Part shown: positions 27,945-37,534 of the stretch, piece after piece
Position numbering within the stretch: position 1 is the stretch's first letter
How the letters are laid out: each line of letters begins with the position of its first letter
NCBI RefSeq assembly: GCF_009903625.1
Contig: NZ_CP047569.1
Location: 2,458,501-2,522,500 of the forward strand
Direction: 5' to 3'
Origin: Microbulbifer sp. ALW1
Lineage (GTDB): Bacteria > Pseudomonadota > Gammaproteobacteria > Pseudomonadales > Cellvibrionaceae
Length of the DNA stretch: 64,000 nucleotides
The notes under the pieces: generated by a model
What the model saw: only the letters and a program-made list of their open reading frames with translations
What the model was told of the DNA's origin: nothing
Databases searched by the model: none
Made by a program: the position numbers and the translations under genes

Positions 27945-30197
27945 TTGGTACAAGTCAGAAAAAATTATCCGCGATTGGCAGACGGTACCCTGGATAGGGA
28001 GGCCTGGCTGCGCCACATTCAGGCGATGGCCAAGCTGGACGGTGGCACCCTGGTAACGCTGCGCAAAGCCGTTGAAATGAGCGAAGAGGCGGAGCAGAAA
28101 GCCATTGAGGCGGAAAACATCTGGGCCGAAGGCACCAGTAGTTTCCTGACCGGCCTCGAAATGGTGGAAATTCTCGCGGACCTGCAGATTGATGGTGAGG
28201 CGCTGTGCGCGGCCATGCTGTATCGCGCCGTGCGTGAGAAGCGCCTGTCGTTGAGCGGCGTCGAATCGGAAATGGGCGAAACCATCGCCAAACTGATTCG
28301 CGGCGTGCTGCAGATGGCGGTAATTCGCAACCGCAGCGCAGATACCGGTGAGGAAAATCAAAGCGGCGCGGTCGAAGAGCACTCGGAGAATATTCGCCGT
28401 ATGCTGGTCGCGCTGGTCGACGACGTACGCGTAGCGCTGATCAAGCTCGCCGAGCGCACCTGTGCCATCCGCGCGGCCAAGAAAGCGGATGATGCCAAGC
28501 GTCGCCGGGTAGCGCGTGAAGTGGCCGACGTATACGCACCCCTGGCGCATCGCTTGGGTATCGGGCACATCAAGTGGGAGCTCGAGGATCTGGCATTCCG
28601 CTATCTCGAGCCCGATGACTATATGCAGATCGCGCGGCTGCTGGACGAAAAGCGCCTGGCGCGGCAGGAGTACATTGATGATGTACTCAGCTTGCTGCGC
28701 AACGAGCTTGACAAGGCCGAAATCGAAGGGGAAGTGTTCGGTCGCGCCAAGCATATCTACAGTATCTGGCGGAAGATGCGCCGGAAGAATATTGGTTTCT
28801 CCCAGGTTTATGACATCCGTGCGGTGCGTATCCTGGTTCCCACTGTGCGCGATTGCTATGCGGTTCTCGGGATAGTCCACAACCTGTGGCGCAACATCCC
28901 TAACGAGTTTGACGATTACATCGCCTCGCCAAAAGACAATGGTTACCGTTCACTGCACACCGCGGTGATTGGCCCGGACCGGAAAGTGCTGGAAGTCCAG
29001 ATCCGTACCTTCACCATGCACGAAGAGGCCGAATACGGTGTCTGTGCCCACTGGCGTTATAAAGGTACGGATAAGAAATCCGGGCAACTGGAAGGCCAGG
29101 ACGGTTACGAGCAGAAAATTTCCTGGCTGCGCCAGGTACTCGACTGGCACGAAGAGGTGGGTGGTAACCCGCTGCAGGAAGACCTGCAGGCCAGCGACGT
29201 GGACACGCGAATTTATGTGTTTACCCCGGACGGGCACGTGGTTGACCTTCCGCGAGGAGCCACCCCACTGGATTTTGCCTACCGAATCCACACTGAAATC
29301 GGCCATCGTTGTCGCGGTGCCAAAGTGGACGGGCGCATAGTGCCCCTGAACCACGAACTCCAAACCGCAAATCAGGTGGAAATTCTTACCGGCAAGCGGG
29401 AGGCGCCCAGCCGTGACTGGATTTCCCGCAGTATGGGGTATATCACTACCTCCCGGGCCCGAGCCAAGGTCATTCACTGGTTCAAACAGCAGGCGCGGGA
29501 CCAGAATGTGGCCGAAGGGCGCACCATTCTCGACGGTGAATTCAAACAGCTGGCGCTGGCGGACTTCGATTTCGGGAAGCTCGCGAGAAAGCTCAATATG
29601 CACTCCCTGGACGACCTGTATGCGGCGGTTGGCGCTGGCGATATTGGGGTCGGGCAAGTGTTGAACGCCGCCCAGCGCATGGTGAAAGTCGTACAGGGAG
29701 AGCCGGTACTTTCCCTGACCGCGCCGGTAGCCCGCGAGGGGCAGGCAGATGTGTATATCGATGGTGTCGGCAACCTGCTGACCCACATTGCGCGCTGCTG
29801 TAACCCGGTACCCGGTGATGAAATCATGGGGTATATCACTCTCGGACGGGGAGTTTCCATCCACCGTAAAGACTGCGCCAATATGCTGCGAATGCAGTCG
29901 GATGAGCCGGAGCGAATTCTGCAGGTGGAGTGGGCGGAAAAGCCCAGTGAAGTCTACGCGGTGGAAATCATGGTCGAGGCGTACGACCGCCACGGGCTGT
30001 TGCGGGATATCACCGCCATGCTGGACAGTCAGCGGATCAACATCACGGCAATGGAAACGCGCTCCAACAAGCATAAGCACACGGTAGATATGGTGATTAC
30101 CGCAGAAATCCACAATTTTGAAGAGCTCAGCCACGTGCTGCACCGCATAAACCAATTGCCCAATGTGGCTTCGGCCAAGCGGCGGATTCTGCATTGA
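27945..30197 (+). CDS. relA: GTP pyrophosphokinase RelA ((p)ppGpp synthetase I)
   Basis: A 750-residue RelA, which makes (p)ppGpp on stalled ribosomes. N-terminal pseudo-hydrolase: the HD pair is missing (CAAMLYRAVREKR), so it is synthetase-only. The synthetase domain has SIWRKMRRKNIGF, VYDIRAVRILV and PKDNGYRSLHTAV; then TGS (DTRIYVFTPDGHVVDLPRGATPLDFAYRIH) and C-terminal ACT domains. The TTG at 27945 gives MVQVRK, aligning with other RelA starts. Followed by mazG. The rlmD gene found between cysM and relA in Pseudomonas is not here. Confidence 0.97.
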   Translation: MVQVRKNYPRLADGTLDREAWLRHIQAMAKLDGGTLVTLRKAVEMSEEAEQKAIEAENIWAEGTSSFLTGLEMVEILADLQIDGEALCAAMLYRAVREKRLSLSGVESEMGETIAKLIRGVLQMAVIRNRSADTGEENQSGAVEEHSENIRRMLVALVDDVRVALIKLAERTCAIRAAKKADDAKRRRVAREVADVYAPLAHRLGIGHIKWELEDLAFRYLEPDDYMQIARLLDEKRLARQEYIDDVLSLLRNELDKAEIEGEVFGRAKHIYSIWRKMRRKNIGFSQVYDIRAVRILVPTVRDCYAVLGIVHNLWRNIPNEFDDYIASPKDNGYRSLHTAVIGPDRKVLEVQIRTFTMHEEAEYGVCAHWRYKGTDKKSGQLEGQDGYEQKISWLRQVLDWHEEVGGNPLQEDLQASDVDTRIYVFTPDGHVVDLPRGATPLDFAYRIHTEIGHRCRGAKVDGRIVPLNHELQTANQVEILTGKREAPSRDWISRSMGYITTSRARAKVIHWFKQQARDQNVAEGRTILDGEFKQLALADFDFGKLARKLNMHSLDDLYAAVGAGDIGVGQVLNAAQRMVKVVQGEPVLSLTAPVAREGQADVYIDGVGNLLTHIARCCNPVPGDEIMGYITLGRGVSIHRKDCANMLRMQSDEPERILQVEWAEKPSEVYAVEIMVEAYDRHGLLRDITAMLDSQRINITAMETRSNKHKHTVDMVITAEIHNFEELSHVLHRINQLPNVASAKRRILH

Positions 30198-30282
30198 TCC
30201 CGAATCTATTGAGTTTTTACCATCCGCATCGTTTGTGCACCGATGCCCGCGACGCGGCTGAAACCGGAATTGAGCAGGGGCT

Positions 30283-31098
30283 ATGAAACAGCGCTATACC
30301 GTTGAAGACCTCGAATACTTGATGTCGCGGCTGCGCGACCCTGAGAGCGGTTGTCCTTGGGACCTGAAGCAGAGTTTCGCCAGTATCGTGCCTTCCACGA
30401 TTGAGGAAGCCTACGAGGTGGCGGAAGCCATCGAGCGGGAAGATTTTGAGCACCTGAATGAAGAGCTGGGTGACCTCCTGTTTCAGGTGATTTTTTACGC
30501 CCGCCTGGGCAGTGAAAACGGCTATTTCGATTTCGCCCGTATTGTTGACACCCTGGTGCGCAAGCTGGTGCGTCGCCATCCCCATGTCTTCCCTTCGGGC
30601 GACCTGCATGGCGATAACCAGACTGCGGATATTGATGAGCAGCAGATCAAGGAAAACTGGGAGGCCATCAAGGCCGCCGAGCGCGAGGCGAAAGGCGAAG
30701 ACGGCACCCTGGGTGGCGTTGCGGTGGGCTTACCCGGTTTGACACGAGCGCTAAAGCTACAAAAACGCGCAGCGGGGGTGGGATTTGACTGGCCGGATAT
30801 TGGCGGTGTGCTCGACAAAATCTCAGAAGAGGTGGAAGAGCTGCGAGCGGCAATCCAGGCGGGCGATACGGAACACGCAAAAGAAGAGCTGGGCGATCTA
30901 TTGTTCGCCTGTGTAAACGCGGCCCGACATCTGAAAGTCGATCCGGAATCGGCACTGCGGCAGTGTAATCGAAAATTTGAGCGCCGGTTTACGTTTGTGG
31001 AAACCCGGCTCAAGGCCTGTGATCGCCTGCCCACAGATGCCTCTCTGCAGGAGCTGGATCAATTGTGGGAAGCCGCCAAGGCGGAGGAGAAAAGCTGA
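30283..31098 (+). CDS. mazG: Nucleoside triphosphate pyrophosphohydrolase MazG
   Basis: A 271-residue MazG that hydrolyses NTPs to NMPs, and in E. coli lowers ppGpp during starvation. Two tandem MazG repeats are visible: SGCPWDLKQSFASIVPSTIEE with EELGDLLFQVIFYA, and GFDWPDIGGVLDKISEEVEEL with EELGDLLFACVNAARHL; the EExxD-type acidic residues bind magnesium. ATG has AGGGG upstream. It follows relA by 85 nt. Confidence 0.96.
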   Translation: MKQRYTVEDLEYLMSRLRDPESGCPWDLKQSFASIVPSTIEEAYEVAEAIEREDFEHLNEELGDLLFQVIFYARLGSENGYFDFARIVDTLVRKLVRRHPHVFPSGDLHGDNQTADIDEQQIKENWEAIKAAEREAKGEDGTLGGVAVGLPGLTRALKLQKRAAGVGFDWPDIGGVLDKISEEVEELRAAIQAGDTEHAKEELGDLLFACVNAARHLKVDPESALRQCNRKFERRFTFVETRLKACDRLPTDASLQELDQLWEAAKAEEKS

Positions 31099-31123
31099 AC
31101 CCCGGAGATGTTGGGGTCAGCTT
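31092..31123 (-). terminator. Hairpin overlapping the mazG and ldhA stops
   Basis: AAGCTGA-A-CCCC pairs with GGGGTCAGCTT (one bulged A). On the minus strand it is followed by TTTTC, so it likely ends ldhA transcription; it also overlaps the mazG stop. Confidence 0.5.
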
Positions 31124-32112
31124 ATTCGGATGCGGTTGTCACAATCCCCCCGGTTTTCGAATTGAGTCACGTTTTCCAGCGTCAATTTCGCGATGTTCGA
31201 AACGGCCTCCTGGGTAAAAAAGCCCTGGTGTGCGGTAACCAATACGTTTTTGAAGGTCAGCAGTCGCGCGAACTGATCATCCAGCAGCATGCGGTCGGAG
31301 TGATCGTCAAAGAACAGGGGCGCTTCGTCCTCGTAAACATCCAGGCCCAGCAAACCTATTTTTCCTGATTTCAGTCCGGCAATGGCGGCCGCCGTATCGA
31401 TGACCGGTCCGCGCGCGGTATTGATGAGTCCGGTACCCGGTCTCATTTTATCGATGGCATGCGCATCAATCAGGTGATGGGTTGCGGGCAGCAGCGGGCA
31501 GTGCAGAGAGATGATATCGGCTGTGGCGAGCAGCTCTTCCAGTGGGACATAGACCAGACCAAGGGCCTTGCACTGGGGGTTTTCTACCGGATCCGAGCCC
31601 AGTAGTTTGCAGCCAAACCCGTGCATGATGCGCGCAAAGCAAAGCCCGATTTTCCCGGTGCCGACAATGCCGACGGTTTTGCCATGCAAATCAAACCCCA
31701 TAAGTCCACTGAGTGCATAATTGCCTTCGCGGATCCGGTTCTGCGCAGAGTACAGGTGCCTGACCAAACTGAGTAGCAGCGCGGTAGCGTGTTCGGCGAC
31801 CGCGAACGGAGAATAGTCGGGTACATTGGCGACCAGGATGCCAGCATGATGCGCCGCTTCAAGGTCAACGTGATTGAACCCCGCAGATCGCAGGGCCAGC
31901 ATTTGGACACCCTGTTGCGACATCTGCTGTATTAGTTTGTCGTCTACCGGGTCATTTACGAATAGGCTCACCACCGGCGCGCCCCGGGCCTGGGGCAGGG
32001 AGTTACTGTCCAGGTGAGCGTCAATAAATACCAGTTGGTGGCGGCATTGCTGGTTGTGCTGGGCCAGATATTGTTTGTCATAGGGTTTGGCGTTGAACAC
32101 AGCGATTTTCAT
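31117..32112 (-). CDS. ldhA: NAD-dependent D-lactate dehydrogenase-type 2-hydroxyacid dehydrogenase
   Basis: A 331-residue D-2-hydroxyacid dehydrogenase, close to fermentative D-lactate dehydrogenase. NAD site: TVGIVGTGKIG followed by aspartate in LLGSDP. Catalytic residues: R in NTARGPVID, E in DVYEDEAPLFF, and H in VTAHQGFFT. It reduces pyruvate to D-lactate or acts on related acids. An UxuR/ExuR-like operator lies about 60 nt upstream, which would tie it to sugar-acid breakdown. Confidence 0.9.
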   Translation of the reverse strand: MKIAVFNAKPYDKQYLAQHNQQCRHQLVFIDAHLDSNSLPQARGAPVVSLFVNDPVDDKLIQQMSQQGVQMLALRSAGFNHVDLEAAHHAGILVANVPDYSPFAVAEHATALLLSLVRHLYSAQNRIREGNYALSGLMGFDLHGKTVGIVGTGKIGLCFARIMHGFGCKLLGSDPVENPQCKALGLVYVPLEELLATADIISLHCPLLPATHHLIDAHAIDKMRPGTGLINTARGPVIDTAAAIAGLKSGKIGLLGLDVYEDEAPLFFDDHSDRMLLDDQFARLLTFKNVLVTAHQGFFTQEAVSNIAKLTLENVTQFENRGDCDNRIRIS

Positions 32113-32169
32113 GGAGCAGACCTGCGAAATAGCGTGAATGCAAAGTAGCCATGACTGGATGGTTTTACC

Positions 32170-32187
32170 AATTTGGTATACCAGTTT
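32170..32187. promoter_or_regulatory. UxuR/ExuR-like (FCD-GntR) operator before ldhA
   Basis: AATTTGGTATACCAGTTT has a perfect GGTATACC core and fits the UxuR/ExuR-type operator (AAATTGGTATACCAATTT) except for two or three outer bases. It lies 58-75 nt upstream of the ldhA start. Confidence 0.5.
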
Positions 32188-32245
32188 TGTCGCAGGGTAC
32201 TAGGCGATGCCACAGGTGTTGCCGCTCGTGGCTGTGGGATGTGGC

Positions 32246-32278
32246 CCGGTAACTAGTACCGGTAACTAGTCCCGGTAC
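32246..32278. repeat. 13-nt tandem repeat (two and a half copies)
   Basis: CCGGTAACTAGTA, CCGGTAACTAGTC and CCGGTAC follow one another. The unit holds ACTAGT, itself a palindrome. Confidence 0.85.
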
Positions 32279-32298
32279 AAAAGATGGATTGCGGGAGT

Positions 32299-32334
32299 GG
32301 CTGGTTTGCACTGCGGGCCCGGCTGATTTGCACT
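32299..32334. repeat. 14-nt direct repeat, period 22
   Basis: GGCTGGTTTGCACT (32299-32312) and GGCTGATTTGCACT (32321-32334), 13 of 14 identical. Confidence 0.75.
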
Positions 32335-32437
32335 AAAGGAAGCGGAATGCTGCAGGCCCCAGACTTGTCCTGCTAGTGGGCAAAGTGTAAGGTAGCGCTC
32401 TTTTTATCACGGGGGGCAGAGTCGCCTCTCGGCATGA

Positions 32438-33109
<672 letters not shown>

Positions 33110-33127
33110 TCCTGGCGCTTTCCATCC

Positions 33128-33152
33128 AAAGGCTCCTTCGGGAGCCTTTTTG
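33128..33152 (+). terminator. Intrinsic terminator of adk
   Basis: AAAGGCTCC TTCG GGAGCCTTTTT: an 8-9-bp stem on a TTCG tetraloop with a T-run, 19 nt after the adk stop. Confidence 0.92.
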
Positions 33153-33335
33153 CTATCTGGCATTTGTATCTGCGAAAAAGCGGCCGGGACCCCGCCTTGA
33201 TTGTTTGTGTCAATGTGGCCGTATAGAAACTCTTGGGGATTCTGCTAAATACTTTTGCGCCGCTATCTGAAATACTCTCGCCCGTAGCAAACTGAGAAAA
33301 GCCCCCTGAAGTGTGAAACTGGAGTACGGACGAAT

Positions 33336-34370
33336 ATGGCTCACGCGATCATTCTGATGAACCTGGGAACGCCAGCCGAACCAACCCCGGGTGCGGTTCG
33401 ACAATTTCTCAAAGAGTTTCTGTCTGATCCCCGGGTGGTTGAAATTCCGAGACCACTTTGGCAACTGATTCTCAACCTTTTTGTCTTGCCCCTGAGGCCA
33501 AAGCGAATTGCGCCTGCTTATGGGGAAATCTGGAATCACGGGCTGGATGGCGAGGCGGTGACCGGTTCACCCATTACCTATTACACCCAGCGGCAGGTTG
33601 CTCTTCTCCAGCAGCGGTTAAACACAGTAACCGGATCGCAATCAGGAGAGCAGGGTGCTGGTCGCCCATTGGTCGTTGCCCACGCAATGACTTACGGAGC
33701 CCCGGGCCTCGCCGATACCGTTTCCCGCCTGCAGGCGGAAGGGGTGACGGCTTTTACGGTTTTGCCCCTCTACCCACAGTATTCCGCCACTACTACCGGC
33801 GCCATTTACGATCAGGTGGCGGCGATCATCCGCCAATCGCGCAACGTGCCGGATATTTCGGTGGTGCATGACTACTGGGAGCACCCGCTCTACATTGAGG
33901 CATTGGCCAACTCGGTGCGGGAGCACTGGAAGCAGCATGGCGCGGCGGAAAAGTTGCTGATGTCTTTCCACGGTATTCCCAAAGCAAACACCCGCAAGGG
34001 AGATCCCTACTACCAGCAGTGCTGTGGCACGGCCGAGCGGCTTGCCTCGGCATTGGCATTGCCAGGGGAAAAATGGGAAATAACCTTCCAGTCCCGCTTT
34101 GGCAAGGCGGAATGGTTGCAGCCGTATACCGATAAAACCCTGGTGGAGTGGGGGCAGAATGGGATTTCCAGTGTGGACGTGATCTGCCCGGCATTTTCCG
34201 CAGATTGCCTGGAAACGCTGGAAGAAATTGCGGTAGAGAATCGCGCTAACTTTATCGATGCCGGTGGTGCTGAGTACCGTTACATTCCTGCGCTGAACGC
34301 ACGGGCGGACCATATCGAGGCTATTGCAGCGATTGCTTTGTCTCGCGTACCGGCTGCCGCGGTCGAGTAA
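33336..34370 (+). CDS. hemH: Ferrochelatase
   Basis: A 344-residue ferrochelatase that inserts iron into protoporphyrin IX, the last step of haem synthesis at the inner membrane. The catalytic histidine is in SFHGIPKANTRKGDPYYQQC and the second signature is CPAFSADCLETLEEI. Start MAHAIILMNLGTP matches the family. It stands as a single gene. Confidence 0.97.
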   Translation: MAHAIILMNLGTPAEPTPGAVRQFLKEFLSDPRVVEIPRPLWQLILNLFVLPLRPKRIAPAYGEIWNHGLDGEAVTGSPITYYTQRQVALLQQRLNTVTGSQSGEQGAGRPLVVAHAMTYGAPGLADTVSRLQAEGVTAFTVLPLYPQYSATTTGAIYDQVAAIIRQSRNVPDISVVHDYWEHPLYIEALANSVREHWKQHGAAEKLLMSFHGIPKANTRKGDPYYQQCCGTAERLASALALPGEKWEITFQSRFGKAEWLQPYTDKTLVEWGQNGISSVDVICPAFSADCLETLEEIAVENRANFIDAGGAEYRYIPALNARADHIEAIAAIALSRVPAAAVE

Positions 34371-34825
34371 TATTTCTCTTGCGATTTCCTTTGGCCCATC
34401 AGAATTTTCCTCGAATTCCGTAAAAAATCCGGTGGGCCTGTTAAAAAACCAAAATTTTTAAAAATATTGGTTGTTTTTGTCTGTTTTTTCTTGCAAACCC
34501 TCTTTTTTTTATTAACTTTGATACAGCCGTGTCATTTTTAATGACTGGCAACTCTCGATTCCCCTGTTCCAGGTATGACTTGCTCTGATTTTGGTTGTTC
34601 GTTTTGGGCCGAAGGCTTCTTTATCAGGAGCGATTTTCTGGCACCGAATTGACCCGACAACGGGAAGCACAGGTTCTGGAAATTTCCGGCACATTGGAAA
34701 AAGGGTGATTTGAGGGATATCGCAATTCCCGGCCGCAGTTAAAGACCGGATCAATCGGGGTTGCTGGTCGGCACACACTTCTGTGTTCAGAGTGACTTCT
34801 TTTACTGAGAAAGAGGAGACAAGGG
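34371..34825. other. A+T-rich intergenic region with palindrome before the AlgP-like gene
   Basis: 455 nt without a supported gene. Its first 150 nt are far more A+T-rich than the surroundings. It holds a near-perfect 24-nt palindrome at 34448-34471 (ACCAAAATTTTT / AAAAATATTGGT, one mismatch) followed by long T-runs, which could end hemH transcription or bind a regulator. GAGGAGA precedes the next gene. Confidence 0.6.
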
Positions 34826-35629
34826 ATGGCTCGAGTCGCAAAGAAAAAGGCCAAGGCAAAGCGCGTAGCAAAGTCTAAACCGGCAGCCAAAGCCGCTACC
34901 ACTGCATCACCAGTGGTCACCAAAGCGCAGAAAGCGGTTGATTCTGCTGCAAAGGCGTTAGACGCACAGCTGGATCGCGTTGGTAAAGCCCGGGCAAGGG
35001 CGCAGAAAACCGGATCAGCGGCAGCGAAACAATCGCTGACTTCGGCCAATGCAAAATTGAGAGAGCAGCGGGCAAAGCTAGCGGAAGCCAAATTAGGGCT
35101 GGCCAAGGCCAGTGCCATGGATGCGGTGCGTCAGGCCGAGGCCGCAGCCAAGAAAAAAGTCGAGGATATGGCAGCCAAACTGTCTGCCAAGGCGGATAAA
35201 GAGCTTGCGAAGGCGCTGAAGGCATTTGAAAGCCGCTGGAAAAAGACCCGTGCCAAGGCCGATGCCAAGAAAGTTAAGTCGGCAGAGAAGAAAGCAACGG
35301 CAAAAGTGAAAGCTGCGGCGAAAAAAGCGGCCACCAAAGCCAAGGCAATGGAGAAAAAGGCCGTAGCCAAGGCCAAAGCCGCGGCGAAAAAGGCTGCCAA
35401 GCAAGCCAGTAAGAAAAAGGCGGTGAGGAAGTCCGCGGCCAAGAAAGCAGTCGCCAAGAAAGCGGCTGCTAAAAAGACCGCTCCCAAGAAAACGGCTGCC
35501 AAGAAAGCCGTTGCCAAGAAGAGCACCGTGAAAAAGTCACCGGGCCGCCCTAAAAAAAAGGCAGCCACTAAAACCGCGGCAGCCAAAAAGGCGCCGGGAC
35601 GCCGCGGCCGACCGCCGAAGAAAGCGTGA
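34826..35629 (+). CDS. algP: AlgP-like, histone H1-like Lys/Ala-rich protein
   Basis: A 267-residue very basic protein. Residues 1-45 are Lys/Ala-rich; 45-150 form a helical, coiled-coil-like part (SAAKALDAQLDRVGKARARAQK); the rest is KKAA/AKKA repeats like eukaryotic histone H1, closing with two AT-hook-like motifs (PGRPKKK and RRGRPPKK). Pseudomonas AlgP (AlgR3) has this layout, binds DNA non-specifically and affects alginate gene expression. Here no alginate genes are nearby. ATG with GAGGAGA upstream. Nucleoid binding is inferred from composition. Confidence 0.82.
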   Translation: MARVAKKKAKAKRVAKSKPAAKAATTASPVVTKAQKAVDSAAKALDAQLDRVGKARARAQKTGSAAAKQSLTSANAKLREQRAKLAEAKLGLAKASAMDAVRQAEAAAKKKVEDMAAKLSAKADKELAKALKAFESRWKKTRAKADAKKVKSAEKKATAKVKAAAKKAATKAKAMEKKAVAKAKAAAKKAAKQASKKKAVRKSAAKKAVAKKAAAKKTAPKKTAAKKAVAKKSTVKKSPGRPKKKAATKTAAAKKAPGRRGRPPKKA

Positions 35630-35712
35630 CACGCTCCCCAGGTCGCCAGGCCTGATATGGCACCTGGGGCAGGTTGCGCACCTGTCCTGTCAGCCTGGTT
35701 CCCGAGTCTGCC

Positions 35713-35742
35713 AAGCCCCGGCTTTTCGCCGGGGCTTTTCTT
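35713..35742 (+). terminator. Intrinsic terminator of the AlgP-like gene
   Basis: AAGCCCCGGC TTTTC GCCGGGGCTTTTC: a 10-bp stem with T-run, 84 nt after the stop. Confidence 0.9.
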
Positions 35743-35862
35743 TTGGTCGGCAGGGCCGGGTTGCCGGTTGCGTTTACCGCTGGGCGTGACACAATTCGCC
35801 ACCAGTTCCTCGATCCGGGGTACCACGCTTTCTTCTGATCTCACCAATACGGGTCTTATTCG

Positions 35863-36591
35863 TTGAAATTTCTGGCTGTTGATACCACCTCCGGTGCCTG
35901 TTCAGTTGCTTTCTATAGTGACGGCCAGGTCTGGGAGCAGTTCGTGAAGGCGGAGCGGGATCATACTCGCCGTCTGCTGCCCATGGTTGAGGCGGTGCTG
36001 GCAGAGGGGCAGAGCAGCCTGTCGCAGCTGGATGCCCTTGCCGTAAGCCGCGGGCCCGGCTCATTTACCGGATTGCGTATTGCAATCAGTTGCGTGCAGG
36101 GCCTGGCATTTGCCGCAGACAAGCCTGTAGTCCCGGTATCCAGCCTTGCGGCCATGGCAGCGGGTGCGGCTCGTGTCCACCCGGATTGGCGGGGTGCACC
36201 GGTACTCGTTGCGCTGGATGCGCGGATGCAGGAGGTTTACTGGGGGCTTTACGATACAGGCGAGCCGGGCAGAGCACTGCTTGAAGACGCGGTGTCCAGC
36301 CCTGAACAGGTGGTCTCTGCGTTACGGGCGGCGGGATATACTCTGCCGGCGGACGCCAAGGCCTCCGAAGGCCAGTTTTATGCCGCCGGCCCCGGCTGGC
36401 AGTATCCGCAACTGGCGGCACTGAATGTTAAAGCGTTGGCTCTGGATTCGGATATTCACGCGCAGGATATTGCGGTCCTGGCCGCCGATCTCTGGCAGCG
36501 GGGCGAGCAGGTTGCCGCCCAGGACATTGAGCCAGCCTATTTACGCAATGAAGTCACCTGGAAAAAGCGCGAGCGGATTCGCCCGCGTTAA
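35863..36591 (+). CDS. tsaB: tRNA threonylcarbamoyladenosine modification protein TsaB
   Basis: A 242-residue TsaB (YeaZ), scaffold of the TsaBDE complex that makes t6A at position 37 of ANN-decoding tRNAs. The ASKHA-fold signature is seen in KFLAVDTTSGACSVAF and GPGSFTGLRIAISCVQGLA. Start is TTG at 35863, which gives the conserved MKFLAVDTT N-terminus. A 19-nt tandem duplication lies just after the stop. Confidence 0.95.
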   Translation: MKFLAVDTTSGACSVAFYSDGQVWEQFVKAERDHTRRLLPMVEAVLAEGQSSLSQLDALAVSRGPGSFTGLRIAISCVQGLAFAADKPVVPVSSLAAMAAGAARVHPDWRGAPVLVALDARMQEVYWGLYDTGEPGRALLEDAVSSPEQVVSALRAAGYTLPADAKASEGQFYAAGPGWQYPQLAALNVKALALDSDIHAQDIAVLAADLWQRGEQVAAQDIEPAYLRNEVTWKKRERIRPR

Positions 36592-36608
36592 GCCCAAATA
36601 GCTGTTGC

Positions 36609-36642
36609 ATCGAAAATAACCAGCTGAATCGAAAATAATCAG
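36609..36642. repeat. 19-nt imperfect tandem duplication after tsaB
   Basis: ATCGAAAATAACCAGCTGA is followed at once by ATCGAAAATAATCAG..., 14 of the first 15 bases identical. Confidence 0.7.
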
Positions 36643-36678
36643 GCCTGATACGGGCTTATACCGGCAGTAGTAACCCGA

Positions 36679-37479
36679 ATGGAAACTCTTCATATCATCA
36701 TTCTTTCCCTGATCCAGGGAATCACTGAATTTTTGCCTATTTCCAGCTCAGCACACCTGATTCTACCGAACCAGGTACTCGGGTGGCCGGACCAGGGGTT
36801 GGCGTTTGATGTGGCGGTGCATTTTGGTTCTCTGATCGCGGTGCTGGTGTATTTTCGTAAAGATGTCTGGCACTTGATCCGCGATGGGCTGGGTGGTTTC
36901 AAAGGTGGCCAGTTTACGGACGAAGGGCGTTTGGCATGGCTGATTGTGCTGGCAACGATTCCTGCGGGCCTGGTGGGGCTGGCATTCAAAGATTTTATCG
37001 AGACCCACTTGCGTTCCTCCACGGTAATAGCTGCGACGACCATTCTTTTTGGCCTGCTACTGTGGTGGGCAGATGTGCGTGGTGAACGTCGGGACGACAT
37101 TGGCAAACTGAACTGGAAAAAGGCGCTGATGATTGGTGCCGCCCAAGCCCTGGCACTGATTCCAGGTACTTCGCGCTCGGGTATTACCATGACGGCGGGC
37201 CTGATGCTGGGGATGAAACGGGAGGCGGCGGCACGTTTCTCATTTCTGATGTCGATACCGGTCATTGCCCTCAGCGCACTATTGCTGACCATGGAATTAC
37301 TCGATACCCAGTTTGTTCCCTGGGGGAGTATTTTCCTCGGCGTGATCCTTTCCGGTATCAGCGCTTATCTTTGTATTCATTTTTTCCTGCAATTTATCAG
37401 CCGTATTGGTATGGCTCCCTTCGCCATTTACCGGTTGTTGCTGGGTGCGGCACTGATTTGGCTGATTCTCGCCAATTGA
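36679..37479 (+). CDS. uppP: Undecaprenyl-diphosphatase
   Basis: A 266-residue integral membrane UppP (BacA) that recycles undecaprenyl pyrophosphate for cell-wall synthesis and gives low-level bacitracin resistance. Catalytic motifs are [12 protein letters not shown] (first glutamate-rich loop) and PGTSRSGIT. Eight or so hydrophobic spans run through the sequence. ATG start. Confidence 0.96.
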   Translation: METLHIIILSLIQGITEFLPISSSAHLILPNQVLGWPDQGLAFDVAVHFGSLIAVLVYFRKDVWHLIRDGLGGFKGGQFTDEGRLAWLIVLATIPAGLVGLAFKDFIETHLRSSTVIAATTILFGLLLWWADVRGERRDDIGKLNWKKALMIGAAQALALIPGTSRSGITMTAGLMLGMKREAAARFSFLMSIPVIALSALLLTMELLDTQFVPWGSIFLGVILSGISAYLCIHFFLQFISRIGMAPFAIYRLLLGAALIWLILAN

Positions 37480-37534
37480 CCCCGCACTTGTCCCAAACTG
37501 GCGGCATAACCAAACAATTTGATCAGAGGTACTG

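Noticed and set aside
28950-30194. 414-codon open frame opposite relA
   Set aside because: Shadow of relA, whose synthetase, TGS and ACT domains cover the whole stretch on the plus strand.
33110-33335. Possible small RNA between adk and hemH
   Set aside because: Only the adk terminator and an ordinary promoter region are visible; no second terminator or conserved fold.
35131-35847. Long hydrophobic reading frame opposite the AlgP-like gene
   Set aside because: The Lys/Ala codon repeats read backwards give Phe/Leu/Ala runs; it spans a terminator and has no independent support.
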